Source of the DNA: Nematopogon swammerdamellus
Taxonomy: Eukaryota > Arthropoda > Insecta > Lepidoptera > Adelidae
DNA length: 64,000 nucleotides
Reading direction: 5' to 3'
Assembly: GCA_946902875.1 (NCBI GenBank)
Contig: OX336338.1
Location: forward strand, 7,989,971 to 8,053,970
Under the pieces are notes generated by a model. The model made no database searches and was not told the DNA's origin. It saw only the letters and a program-made list of their open reading frames with translations. Below are positions 11,661-21,946 of the stretch, in pieces (position 1 is the stretch's first letter; every line of letters starts with the position of its first letter). The position numbers and the translations under genes are program-made.

Positions 11661-11961
11661 TTAGTGTTGAGCGTTGAGATTGAGACCAGGGGAGTGGTAG
11701 GCTCCCAGCTTCCAAATATATGCTGCTTCCCATGTGGGAAGGTCGATTTGTCTTAGTGGAGGCGTAAAAGATCTGATTATGCGTACCGTATAGCAGTTGT
11801 TGAAGGATAGTTGATGTGTTTTTGCATGGATTGGGATTGGTAAAGGAGAGTTTAAGATTGAATCTACCGTGTGTCTATGGTGGTTCATCCTTATGTGAAG
11901 TGGAGTATTGGTCATTCATTCCAATGTAATATGAATTACACAGTCGGCACTCTATCAAGTA
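11661..11961 (-). pseudogene. GIY-YIG endonuclease fragment (Penelope-like element)
   Basis: Read on the minus strand, the frame YLIECRLCNSYYIG gives the two strands of the GIY-YIG fold (Y-L-I-E, then Y-Y-I-G). After a short frame change (an ATGA repeat near 11915) it continues as TNTPLHIRMNHHRHT, then HAKTH, NCYTVRIIRSF, LPTWEAAYIWKLGAYHSPGLN. The Arg in the LHIRMNHHR stretch and the E in WEAAYIW sit where catalytic Arg and Glu fall in this family. GIY-YIG domains form the C-terminus of Penelope-like retroelements, where they nick target DNA. No Penelope reverse transcriptase is seen nearby. It is frameshifted and truncated, so non-functional. Confidence 0.75.
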
Positions 11962-12059
11962 TATGCAGGTATCAAGTATAATAAAGTATAATCAAGTATA
12001 ATTGAAATATGTTGTAAAATAAGTATTTTTTGTCTTCCTTCATTTACCAAGAAACCGCA

Positions 12060-12780
12060 TTACCGAAAGTTGGTGTTTCTTTGTCTCTCAGCGATTATTT
12101 TTGTTGTTTTTAGATTTACCAGGTTCCCTAGTGCCCTGGGGTATCCGTGTTCGGATACATCCTATCGTTAGTCATCCTAATTTGTGTCTTAGTCACATAC
12201 TGGGTTCTCTAATGGTAAGCCGTGTCTTAGCAAAACGTCATCTCCAAATTCCGGCGGCCATATTATTCACACGACACTGTTGACGCCCATGATTCGCTAG
12301 TTAATAGCTTTATGTATTCATTGCGTGCGACACAAACGTAGGGCCATGCAATTCTGAGAGTGATAGATAAATTACAATAATATGTAGGTAACATATATTT
12401 TGAATAAATTGATCTCACCCTAGCAGCGTCCACTGTTTAGTTTACTTCAGTAGTTTTTTTTTAAATTCAATTTTCATGCGATCGCAATCTAGTGAACACG
12501 TATTGATGAACGACAATACTTTCCAAACAAATGTCGATCCCCTATTGAACCTATTTAGGGTTTATACTTTTTAATATTCCCTTAATGCCTTAACATTAAT
12601 TTCGGTACATCTAATTTAAAAAAATGACGCACTTCCCATACAAAACATTTTTCCCATATTTTAAACATTTTAGGGTAATAATTTTCAACAATTCTTTAAT
12701 TACCGACTTTTATCTATACACACAAGCCTAAACACCAATTTCCATATTTCTAACTTCAAAAATGACGAAATTAAACATTT
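12060..12780 (+). repeat. Dispersed repeat R12, copy 1
   Basis: Landmarks: GGGTATCCGTG, GATACATCCTATCGTTAGTCATCC, GTCACATACT, TGGTAAGCCGTGTC, ATCTCCAAATTC and GACGCCCATGAT. These are followed by GAGTGATAGATAAATTAC, TTACTTCAGTAG, ATGACGCACTTCCC and CACCAATTTCCATA. The first half recurs at 25790 and 26295. The second half recurs at 27929-28157 and 28955-29040. No coding frame is recognised and its class is unknown. Confidence 0.6.
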
Positions 12781-12814
12781 TGTTTTATTTTTAATAATTA
12801 GTTCTTTTTTTTAA

Positions 12815-13290
12815 TAAATTGTTCGCAGTATTTTAACATTTACTTTACAATGTATTTTAATTCTGTGTTAAGTGTATGTTTCCATCCTAGGTTGTTGTAA
12901 AACTTCACTATTAATTTCGACAAAAAAACCGTTGTTTTTCATCTTTACGTAATTATTGGTAGACACCACGTCACAAAAGAACACACTTCTTTTAAACATT
13001 TGTTATTAATTAAATGTTTTAAGACCTGTGGTCTCACTGTGCTCTGGTCAACACCACATTCAAGAAGAAGAATCAGTCCTTGGATTTTAAATTTTCAAGA
13101 AATTATTGGTACATCACAAATTGGTCATTTTGGAATTACATGTGTTTTTAAATGTCTTGTTTGTAAATGGTTTTAAAGGAATGAAATGTGTTGTCAAATA
13201 AGCATTTCATTTGTCTTCCTTCATTTTAGCCAGAGAACGTTGGTGTTTCTTAAGATCACAAATTTATTACTATTAAAGTACCTGCGTTTT
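12815..13290 (+). repeat. S495 satellite, diverged unit
   Basis: S495 landmarks in order: ACATTTACTTTACAATGTATTT, TAAAACTTCACTATTAATTT, ATCTTTACGTAATTATTGGT, GTGGTCTCACTGTGCTCTGG, TTTTCAAGAAATTATTGGTA and TTGTCTTCCTTCATTTTA. Roughly one unit. Confidence 0.65.
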
Positions 13291-13389
13291 TAACTCCGTT
13301 GTGAAAAAAAATGGTTTTCTTTCATTAATTTTGACGTGATGACGTCTCGTCTTATAAATTGATGTACACCGGCTGCACCCACGAAAAAG

Positions 13390-13875
13390 TGTCACGTTCC
13401 ATCTGAGCCTGTGTGTGCAAGCGAGAGCGCGTAACAAGCGATAGAGAGGTACAATCGGCCCACGCGTCGGCTTGAAAGTACCAGGGCGGCAGAGATTGAA
13501 AGAAGGTTACTCGTACCATAATATATTAAGCGCATCTGGCCGGTCGGAAGAGCCTGTGTGTGCAAGCGAGAGCGCGTAACAAGCAATAGAGAGGCACAAT
13601 CGGCCCAAGCGTCGGCTTGAAAGTACCAGGGTGGCAGAGATTGAAAGGAGGTTACTCGTACCATAATATATTAAGCGCATCTGGCCGGTCGGAAGAGCCT
13701 GTGTGTGCAAGCGAGAGCGCGTAACAAGCAATAGAGAGGCACAATCGGCCCAAGCGTCGTCGGCTTGAAAGTACGAGGGCGGCAGAGATTGAAAGGAGGT
13801 TACTCGTACCATAATATATTAAGCGCATCTGGCCGGTCGGAAGAGCCTGTGTGTGCAAGCTAGAGCGCGTATAAA
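13390..13875. repeat. 146-bp tandem repeat, 3.3 units
   Basis: The start motif GAGCCTGTGTGTGCAAGC occurs at about 13404, 13550, 13696 and 13843 (spacing 146, 146, 147 bp). Units differ by a few substitutions and one CGT insertion. Minus-strand open frames of 90-101 codons here are a by-product of the repeat. Not related to the 130-bp satellite. Confidence 0.9.
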
Positions 13876-14099
13876 ATACCTATTTCCGTGTTCCGTACCT
13901 AAAGGGTGCCAACGGGACCCTATTACTAAGCCCCGCCGTCTGTCCGTCTGTCTGTCCGTCTGTCAGCGGGCTGTATTTCTATTACCGCTATAACAACAAA
14001 TAGTAAAAATATAAAAAAATAAAGTACATAGTGTTAAATCTTGTACGATGGTACGGAACCCTTCGTGTGCGAGTCCGACTCGCGCTTGTCCCGTTTTTA
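13876..14099 (-). mobile_element. GTGCGAGTC-type Lepidoptera repeat
   Basis: Contains CCTATTACTAAGCCCCGCCG, a GTCTGTCCGTCTGTC microsatellite, a middle AT-rich part, and the end TGGTACGGAACCC ... GCGAGTCCGACTCGCGCTTG. It ends exactly where SatE copy 2 begins. Confidence 0.75.
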
Positions 14100-16990
14100 T
14101 TAAACGGTTTTATTTAGCTTGACTTCGTATATTTGTTTCTATCTTTGTTTCAAATCTTGCGACAACTTTTTCAACTACTTCTACTGAACCGATTTTTATG
14201 AAACTTTGCACACACATTGAGTTCTCGTGACAATACAATATTATGATAATTTCAACTTGGTAACGAGGGCCTGATGATGGAGTCTAGTAACTAGTAACCC
14301 CATCGAGTTTGGGCTCATTTGGTTGGTTGGACGAGTGTCCCATACTTCTACCAATACACTTGGTGACGAGGGTCTGATGATGGAGTCAGGAGGTGTACAG
14401 TGGAACTCTTCAACCGTTACTAGTAACCCCCTCGAGTTTGGGCTCATATGTTTGGTTTGGACGAGTATCCCATACTTCTACCAATACACTTGGTGACGAG
14501 GGTCTGATGATGGAGTCAGGAGGTGTACAGTAGAACTCTTCAACCGTTACTAGTAACCCCCTCGAGTTTGGGCTCATTTGGTTGGTTTGGACGAGTGTCC
14601 CATACTTCTACCAATACACTTGGTGACGAGGGTTTGATGATGAAGTCAGAAGGTGTACAGTGGAACTCTTCAACCGTTACTAGTAACCCCCTCGAGTTTG
14701 GGCTCATTTGGTTGGTTTGGACGAGTGTCCCATACTTCTACCAATACACTTGGTGACGAGGGTCTGATGATGGAGTCAGAAGGTGTACAGTGGAACTCTT
14801 CAACCGTTACTAGTAACCCCCTCGAGTTTGGGCTCATTTGGTTTGTTTGGACGAGTGTCCCATACTTCTACCAATACACTTGGTGACGAGGGTCTGATGA
14901 TGTAGTCAGGAGGTGTACAGTGGAACTCTTCAACCGTTACTAGTAACCCCTTCGAGTTTGGGCTCATATGGTTGGTTTGGACGAGTGTCCCATACTTCTA
15001 CCAATACACTTGGTGACGAGGGTCTGATGATGGAGTCAGGAGGTGTACAGTGGAACTTTTCAACCGTTACTAGTAACCCCCTCGAGTTTGGTCTCATTTG
15101 GTTTGTTTGGATGAGTGTCCCATACTTCTACCAATACACTTGGTGACGAGGGTCTGATGATGGAGTCAGGAGGTGCACAGTGGAATTCTTCAACTGTTAC
15201 TAGTAACCCCCTCGAGTTTGGGCTCATTTGGTTGGTTTGGACGAGTGTCCCATACTTCTCCCAATACACTTGGTGACGAGGGTCTGATGATGGAGCCAGG
15301 AGGTGTACAGTGGAACTCTTCAACCGTTACTAGTAACCCCCTCGAGTTTGGGCTCTTTTGGTTGGTTTGGACGAGTGTCCCATACTTCTATCAATACACT
15401 TGGTGACGAGGGTCTGATGATGGAGTCAGGAGGTGTACAGTGGAACTCTTCAACCATTACTAGTAACCCCCTCGAGTTTGGGCTCATTTGGTTGGTTTGG
15501 ACGAGTGTCCCATACTTCTACCAATACACTTGGTGACGAGGGTCTGATGATGGAGTCAGGAGGTGCACAGTGGAACTCTTCAACCGTTACTAGTAACCCC
15601 CTCGAGTTTGGGCTCTTTTGGTTGGTTTGGATGAGTGTCCCATACTTCTATCAATACACTTGGTGACGAGGGTCTGATGATGGATTCAGGAGGTGTACAG
15701 TGGAACTCTTCAACCGTTACTAGTAACCCCCTCGAGTTTGGGCTCATTTGGTTTGTTTGGACGAGTGTCCCATACTTCTACCAATACACTTGATGACGAG
15801 GGTCTGATGATGGAGTCAGGAGGTGTACAGTGGAACTCTTCAACCGTTACTAGTAACCCCCTCGAGTTTGGGCTCTTTTGGTTGGTTTGGACGAGTGTCC
15901 CATACTTCTATCAATACACTTGGTGACGAGGGTCTGATGATGGAGTCAGGAGGTGTACAGTGGAACTCTTCAACCATTACTAGTAACCCCCTCGAGTTTG
16001 GGCTCATTTGGTTTGTTTGGACGAGTGTCCCATACTTCTACCAATACACTTGGTGACGAGGGTCTGATGATGGAGTCAGGAGGTGCACAGTGGAACTCTT
16101 CAACTGTTACTAGTATCCCCCTCGAATTTGGGCTCATTTGGTTGGTTTGGACAAGTGACCCATACTTCTACCGATACATTTGGTGACGAGGATCTGATTA
16201 TGGAGGCAGGAGGTGGACTGTTGAACTTAAATAAAACAAAAATAAGGATCAGGATATTTGTTTGAATCCACCCAAGTTAAGGTTTCTGTATTGTCCCGAG
16301 AACTGTGTGGCGTTAGGGTGGCTAAATATGATACGTTGTTAGCGATACACCACCCAAGTCAACGTTTGAAACGTGCCGAGGACTGTGTGGCATTAGGGTG
16401 GATAAAAATTATACGTCGTTAGCGTTTCAACTTCAAGGCTGGCCACATCTTGTTGTATGAGAGCCTTGCGCCACTACATGGACCTCAGGGAGGGGGTTGT
16501 CTGTTATTGGTCTAATACTCGTGGGAACAACATGAAAGAAAAAAATTATAAAAAAAATCAAACTAAAAACGAGTAAATAAAAAAATATGTAAAAAAACTT
16601 TTAAGTTAAACGGTTTTATTAAAAAAAAAACAGCTGTACAAAAAATTTGAAAAAAACTGAGACTTTTAACAGACTAATATAAAAACGTGGGGCGTATAAT
16701 ATACGTAATAACATGCGCCCCACGTTTTTATATTATTCTGTTAAAAGTCTCAATTTATTAATTATTCCGCTGACGCAGCGACACAAAGTGCCCTTTGGCA
16801 TCCGACATGAGAAGACAGCACGCTAGTATTGACGATTTCTTACCCAGACGTAAAATCTTAAGAAGGCCCAGGTTTGTGTCCTTATTATTTTCTAGTTTTT
16901 GTATAGCTGATTTTTTTCAAATTTTTTGTACAGCTGTTTTTTTTTTAATAAAACCGTTTAACTTAAAAGTTTTTTTTACCTATTTTTTTT
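14100..16990 (+). mobile_element. SatE copy 2: satellite-carrying element
   Basis: Same architecture as 6749-10629: left module 14100-14252, 130-bp array 14253-16229, right module 16230-16990. The left module looks identical over the visible stretch, and the right module differs by only a few substitutions plus a ~70-bp deletion near 16655. Both copies contain TTAAACGGTTTTATT near both ends. The arrays differ in unit number, so the flanks, not the arrays, define the element. Confidence 0.65.
14253..16229 (+). repeat. 130-bp satellite array, ~15 units
   Basis: Same 130-bp unit as 6903-9815. The second unit onward carries copy-1 variants in the same order (CATATGTTTG, GTACAGTAGAAC, TGAAGTCAGAAGG), so both arrays descend from one array. 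The first unit has a ~30-bp deletion. No 1300-bp block duplication is seen here. Confidence 0.95.
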
Positions 16991-17027
16991 AGAATAATTA
17001 TTCCTCAAAGAAAACAAATATACTCAC

Positions 17028-17134
17028 ATTTCTTCATCAGCAGGTAAATGGAAAAAAGAAAGATTTTTATCTCTCCTCTTGCTGGATTTACATCCACCTA
17101 CTGCACATAAACTGCCACTATTAACCGAAGCCAT
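17028..17134 (-). CDS. THAP-type zinc finger first exon (putative)
   Basis: From an ATG at 17134 the minus strand reads MASVNSGSLCAVGGC, then KSSKRRDKN, then LSFFHLPADEE. This matches the start of a THAP domain: the first Cys pair (C-x4-C) and the SFFHLP signature that precedes the helix. THAP domains are C2CH DNA-binding fingers found in host regulators and in P-element-like transposases. The open frame runs into GTGAGT immediately after GAAGAAAT, a good 5' splice site, so this looks like exon 1, with the second zinc pair (C..H) on a later exon. A GC-rich stretch upstream (17160-17310) could be its promoter. The intron runs into SatE copy 2 at 16990, and no second exon was found in the window. 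It may be an intact gene start, an orphan exon, or part of a transposon. Confidence 0.6.
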
Positions 17135-17159
17135 GTCAACTTGAATTAAGATATAGGTA

Positions 17160-17310
17160 GGTACGAAGCAGTAGCGTGAGCGCGCGCGCGCGTAGTAGGT
17201 TAGCTCCGCGCGGCTGTCGGCAGCCCAATGAATTATGGGTCGCCGGCGTCCCGGCGGGCGGTAGGTAGTTATCGCGCGCATGTACATAGAGTGCGTGAGG
17301 CCTGGCACGG
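17160..17310 (-). promoter_or_regulatory. GC-rich stretch upstream of THAP exon
   Basis: A locally GC-rich segment with GCGCGCGCGCGC near 17180-17192, GGCGTCCCGGCGGGCGG and TCGCGCGCATG. It lies directly upstream of the putative THAP start codon. The promoter role is inferred from position and base composition only. It also borders S495 satellite, which has its own GCGCGCGCC-containing segments (32378, 41537, 49246). Confidence 0.3.
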
Positions 17311-17314
17311 TCCT

Positions 17315-17871
17315 TCTTCGTTTCCAAGGGATTATTGTTAACACCTCGGATAGCGGTAACATTTACTTTACAATGTATTTTTAATTTCATGTAACGTATT
17401 TGTTTCCGCTATGCGTTTTGGTTAAACTTCAATATTACTTTAGACGAAGAACGTAGTCGTTTTCTCATCTTCAAGAAATTTATTGGTATGTAGGACACCA
17501 CAAATTAACCAAATTCATTTTACTATTACTTGATTGATAATGAGTAACCATTTTCAAAAACATTTTCGTCACATCACAAATCCATTACTTTTGAATTACA
17601 TGTGTTTTAACTCCATTGCAAAATATTTGGTGTCTTCCTTGATTTGAAATAGAAACAACATTTACCGAAAAATTCGACAAGGGAACCGATTGGGAATCAA
17701 TTTATATTTTGAGACCAGTGGAGGATTTCAACTGCTGAATTAAATTTAATTCTTATTTCCATCACAATATCTCACATACAGTTACAATAAACAATAAAGT
17801 AAATCTGGCAATCCGCGGCCCACGTTTCTGTTTTTTTATGACGATTATATAGTAACAGGATTGACCAATAA
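17315..17871 (+). repeat. S495 satellite, diverged, then AT-rich decay
   Basis: CTTCGTTTCCAAGGGATTATTGTTAACACCTCGGATA starts the unit in mid-monomer. ACATTTACTTTACAATGTATT, AACTTCAATATTACTTTAGACGAAGAACG and TCTTCAAGAAATTTATTGG follow. Landmarks fade after about 17670. Confidence 0.65.
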
Positions 17872-18040
17872 CGTCTCAACTATTAGGACTTAGGACATTT
17901 CGGGTATGTGCTCAAAAATGGCCTAGTGCGCGTCTCAACTATTAGGACTTAGGACATTTCGGGTATGTGCTCAAAAATGGCCTAGTGCGCAGTACCCGTA
18001 ACCGACGAGCTTTGTATGAAAACATTATTTTAAATAATTT
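17872..18040 (+). pseudogene. RTE-like ORF fragment with 59-bp direct duplication
   Basis: The 59-bp block at 17872-17930 is repeated at 17931-17989. The block and its continuation (GGGTATGTGCTCAAAAATGG, GCAGTACCCGTAACCGACGAGC, ATGAAAACATTA) match the C-terminal coding part of the RTE-like elements at 28158-28942 and 57117-57600. A short decayed piece only. Confidence 0.6.
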
Positions 18041-18043
18041 GCA

Positions 18044-18727
18044 AACAAATTAGGCTAGAAAAAAATGTTATGTTACAATGGATCCCGTCACACGTAGGCT
18101 TAGTAGGCAACGAAATTGCAGATTCACTCGCGAAGTCGGCTGCGTGTGACGGAATCCCATTAGAGAGTGGAATTATTTTTTCGGACTTAATTCCGTTGTC
18201 TAAAAGGGTGTGCTTCTAGCTGTGGAGTATTTCGACTTGACGTCGTTGGACAAGGGGATATGGTATAAGACGATCCAAAGCCTCCCAGGGTCCCCTGGTT
18301 TGACGGCGGCGTCGAGTTGAAAAGAGAATGCCTGGTTGTTGCCTTTCGGCTGCGCTCCGGACACGTTCCGCTCAACAAGTTTGCACATCTAATGAAGAAA
18401 GTACCATCACCAAACTGTGACGTGTGTGGCAAACCTGAGGATTTGTATCACTTGCTGGTGGAGTGTGTGAGGGGTTCAGTCGAGAGACAACAACTGGGTA
18501 TCACTAGCTATAATGTTGGAAGCTACACCACTATATTAGCGGAGCCAGCCTCCAACAAGGCCATAAAATTATATAGGTTTGCACAGTGAATATTAAAAAA
18601 AGAGGAGTTTTATAAATATATAAAATACTTTTTTGTAGGTATGTACTCGTAATTTATGTGTTTTCCAATGGGGCTGGCATGGTCACTGTGTGCACCAATG
18701 CCCAATAAAACAAAGATTAAAAAAAAA
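18044..18727 (+). pseudogene. 5'-truncated LINE: RNase H end and CCHC finger, copy 1
   Basis: Frame: MLQWIPSHVGLVGNEIADSL (the last RNase H block with its catalytic Asp), then a stretch broken by a deletion near 18215. It then reads MKRECLVVAFRLRSGHVPLN and CDVCGKPEDLYHLLVEC, a C-x2-C-x7-H-x4-C zinc finger as found at the C-terminus of I/Jockey-group LINEs. The 3' UTR ends in an A-rich tail near 18719. A TTGCAAACAA sequence flanks both ends (18039-18048 and 18728-18737), a likely TSD. Same family as 21947-23082. Confidence 0.75.
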
Positions 18728-18737
18728 TTGCAAACAA

Positions 18738-19167
18738 TGTTTGTTCGAAATAGACATACATACATAGGTATTCCTAATAACTGTAATCGATATTTTCATA
18801 AATTGCGAACGCTGTTCACGCACAGGTACTGTAACCATTTCCTACTTATGCGTCAGCGCTGCCAGTGCTTCTCCGCGTCGCACCTGGCACCCACTGGTTT
18901 TACAAAAATGCGAGTTTTTCTATGATTGTTCAAGATACAAACTGCATACAATGTAAAATTCCGCTCTTTCTGAGATATGCACCATCACTATTAATCACAT
19001 TACATTTTTATTTAGGTACTTTGCTCGATAGAAAAAAATCGCGAAATTTACTTATTAAAAAAACGTATTGGGCGTAACATGACCAAGGTTTTGGAAAAAG
19101 AAAATGTTATTTGTTGATAAAATATGTCGACAAAAAACTACCGACAAAGTATGTCGGTAGTTTTTAC
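18738..19167. other. Unassigned AT-rich sequence with hairpin
   Basis: No gene is recognised. A hairpin at about 19131-19163 has arms AAAAACTACCGACA and TGTCGGTAGTTTTT. The region 18860-18930 is slightly richer in GC, without a known domain. Confidence 0.4.
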
Positions 19168-21100
19168 CCGACTGCGTGACGCAAAGGAGGGTAATGTGTT
19201 TATCAGCCTATGTATGTATGTATGTTTGTTCCTTTGTGGCACTCTAGAGACCAAACCCGTGGGCCGATTTTGATGATTCTTACGTCAATCGATTTGTCTT
19301 AATCTTGCGAGTGAATTAAAATTTTCCGGCGGGTTTCATCGGCCACCCCCCAAGGTCACCACCCCCGGTGGTCGATGGGAATTTCGTCTGAATTGCTTTT
19401 CTCATCGGCCACCCCTAACACGTGTTAAGGCATCTCAGTGGGGTGGCCGAAAGGAATGGAGGTTGTGTGAAGGTTTTCTCATCGGCCACCCCAGATGTTT
19501 TTTAATTATTATTTGTTTCTTGTTATATAGGTACTATATAAAGTACAGATACAAAACATACTACTTAAAATAATAATATACAGGGTGTTCGGCACATCGA
19601 TCGACAATTTTTTTTTGTATGTAAGTGTGGTCATTTGCAAAGTTTTGACCCATGATACCTTTTGTCAGATGTCACGTGGTATCGGGATACAATTTTTTTT
19701 CTTTATTTTTGAAAATTACCAAAATCCCAGCTTTAAACCCTTGTAACTTATTTTTATGATCGTATCAGCACGAAATAAAATTTATTGTATTTTACGATGT
19801 ATCCTTGTTCGAGAAGAAATATTACTTGATGAAGTTAATACCATGAAAAGGTCTTATGACCTCCCAAAGTCCCGAGAACGAGTAAAAATATGACAGAATC
19901 TTAATTTCTTAATTCATTAAAAAAGAAAAACTGACAGCAATTATTATTGATAGCTTCATTTTCTTTTAAAAAGTTCACTAGTTTACGACCTTTTCAACGG
20001 TGTACCACATGTCATACAAATAATTCACTATGTGGTCAAAATTTAGGATAATTTGCAAGAGTCTAAACATTGAACATGGAGAATTGAACAAAGTGCACCG
20101 ATAAGTGCCCGTGTTGTCGTTCTGTTAATAATAATAATACAATAATATGTCTCTGTCCCTAATTTTGACCCCATAGTGAATTATTTGTATGACATGTGGT
20201 ATTGGTATACCGTTAGAAATGGCATAAACTAGTAAACTTTTTAAAATAAAATGAAGCTATGAATTGTTGTCAGTTTTCTTTAAATGAATTAAGAAATTAA
20301 GATTCTCTCATATTTTTACTCGTTCTCGGAAATTTGGAAGGTCATAAGACCTTACAATAATAATTGCTGTCAGTTTTTCTTTTTTAATGAATTAAGAAAT
20401 TAAGATTCTGTCATATTTTTACTCGTTCTCGGGACTTTGGGAGGTCTAAGACCTTTTCATGGTATTAACTTCATCAAGTAATATTTTTTCTCGAACAAGG
20501 ATACATCGTAAAATACAATAAATTTTATTTCGTGCTGATACGATCATAAAAATAAGTTACAAGGGTTTAAAGCTGGGATTTTGGTAATTTTCAAAAATAA
20601 AGAAAAAAAATTGTATCCCGATACCACGTGACATCTGACAAAAGGTATCATGGGTCAAAACTTTGCAAATGACCACACTTACATACAAAAAAAAAAATTG
20701 TCGATCGATGTGCCGAACACCCTGTATATTATTATTTTAAGTAGTATGTTTTGTATCTGTACTTTATATAGTATATAACAAGAAAAAAAATAAAATTAAA
20801 AAACATCTGGGGTGGCCGATGAGAAAAGCAATTCAGAAGAAATTCCCATCGACCACCGGGGGTGGTGACCTTGAGGGGTGGCCGATGAAACCCGCCGAAA
20901 TTTTCCCAATAATGGGTCCCGGATGTTAAAGTCGCTATGTTTCGCATTAGAGTTTATTATTGGTTTTATATTTGTGTATCGATCATGAAACTATTTCAAT
21001 GGTGTAGTTATTCAATATTACATCAGAGTTCTAGACTACTGGACTTGTTTTTTTCTTTTCAGTTTTTATTTAAAGTTCATTTTTTAAGCAGTCGGGTTTT
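19168..21100. mobile_element. Non-autonomous transposon with GCAGTCGGG ends
   Basis: Inverted ends ACCCGACTGC (19168) and GCAGTCGGGT (about 21089) bound the element. Just inside is GCAAAGGAGGGTAATGTG with a TATG microsatellite and GATTTTGATGATTCTTACG, a layout common in Lepidoptera repeats. A long nested palindrome (about 19322-20910) occupies most of it. No transposase. Confidence 0.6.
19322..20910. repeat. Giant nested palindrome containing mariner-type ends
   Basis: Outer arms: GCGGGTTTCATCGGCCACCCC and GGTGGTCGATGGGAATTTC on the left, complemented at 20800-20905. Inside, CAGGGTGTTCGGCACATCG (19582) pairs with its complement ending CACCCTG (about 20725), both next to TA. The arms continue inward to about 19960 and 20320. 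The left arm alone carries an extra ~76-bp segment ending in a second ATCGGCCACCCC. The centre (19960-20320) contains a further decayed inverted repeat. Confidence 0.85.
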
Positions 21101-21112
21101 TTTATAAGGCTA

Positions 21113-21300
21113 TAAGCAAAATAAAGGAATTCATATGCAGGGTCACTGAAGTATTTGAAAGTAGCAATAAAAGTCCTCGACTGCTGCGGCTTACAGTGGA
21201 GGGGTATAAAAATATAATTTGTTAGCTTGATTTCTTCCTTTCAGTTAAGTTTTTTACGAAGTCGGTTTTTTTTGTTTTATGTTTAATATATTTTTTTCTT
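21113..21300 (+). repeat. Spacer block B0 (second half)
   Basis: Shares AGCAATAAAAGTCCTCGACTG, GTGCGGCT/GTGGAGGGG-like text, TTAGCTTGATTT and TTTTTTACGAAGTCGG with the blocks at 29180, 40080 and 48045. As there, it directly precedes an S495 array start. Confidence 0.7.
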
Positions 21301-21946
21301 CAATTTGTTTTATTATAGTGTTACTGCAACATCAAAGCACATACCACGTCACAGTGATATCACACTCCTTTTAACCATGAGTTATTAATATAATGGTTAA
21401 AGAGCTGTGGTCTCTCTTTGCTCTGGTTATAGAACTTCATGCAGCGGAAAAAACAAACCGGCGAGTGGACTCCCAATTTTCGAGGCATTAATGGTACCCC
21501 ATACCAGTAGATCACTTTTGCAATACCTACATGTCTTTTTAACGACATTGTGAAATTAGTATTTGTTGTCTTCCTTAATTTTATCAAGAAACTCGACGGA
21601 GCTTGGTTCTTCGTAGCACCTCGCATAGCGGTAACATTTACTTTACAATGTATTTTTAATTTCATGTAAAGTTTATGCTCCCGTTATGGGTTTTGGTAAA
21701 AAGTCACTATTACTTTAGATGAAGAACGTAGTGGTTTTTTCATCTTCAAGGAATTATTCGTAGGTACGACACCACATATTAATCAAATTCATTTTCCAAT
21801 TACTTTTCAATTTAAAGTTTTATGCGACTCTCTGTGCTTTGCCTAAAACTTCATTTACCGCAAAAGATGATTTATAGCGTGAATTCTCAATTTTCAAGAA
21901 ATTATTGGTCACATCAGAAATTGATTACTTTTGAATTACAAGTGTT
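21301..21946 (+). repeat. S495 satellite array, ~1.3 units
   Basis: Array-start module CATCAAAGCACATACCACGTCA, then GTGGTCTCTCTTTGCTCTGG, TTTACTTTACAATGTATTT, TTCAAGGAATTATTCGTAGG and ATTGATTACTTTTGAATTACAAGTGTT, where a LINE is inserted. It resumes at 23083. Confidence 0.8.

Noticed and set aside
13392..13858. Minus-strand open frames of 68-101 codons
   Set aside because: They lie wholly in the 146-bp tandem repeat and repeat with it. No domain.
16795..16992. 65-codon frame with a basic start (RRQHASIDDFLPRRK) in the SatE right module
   Set aside because: No ATG opens it in this copy except an internal one, the second half is translation of an A/T-rich inverted repeat, and no family is recognised.
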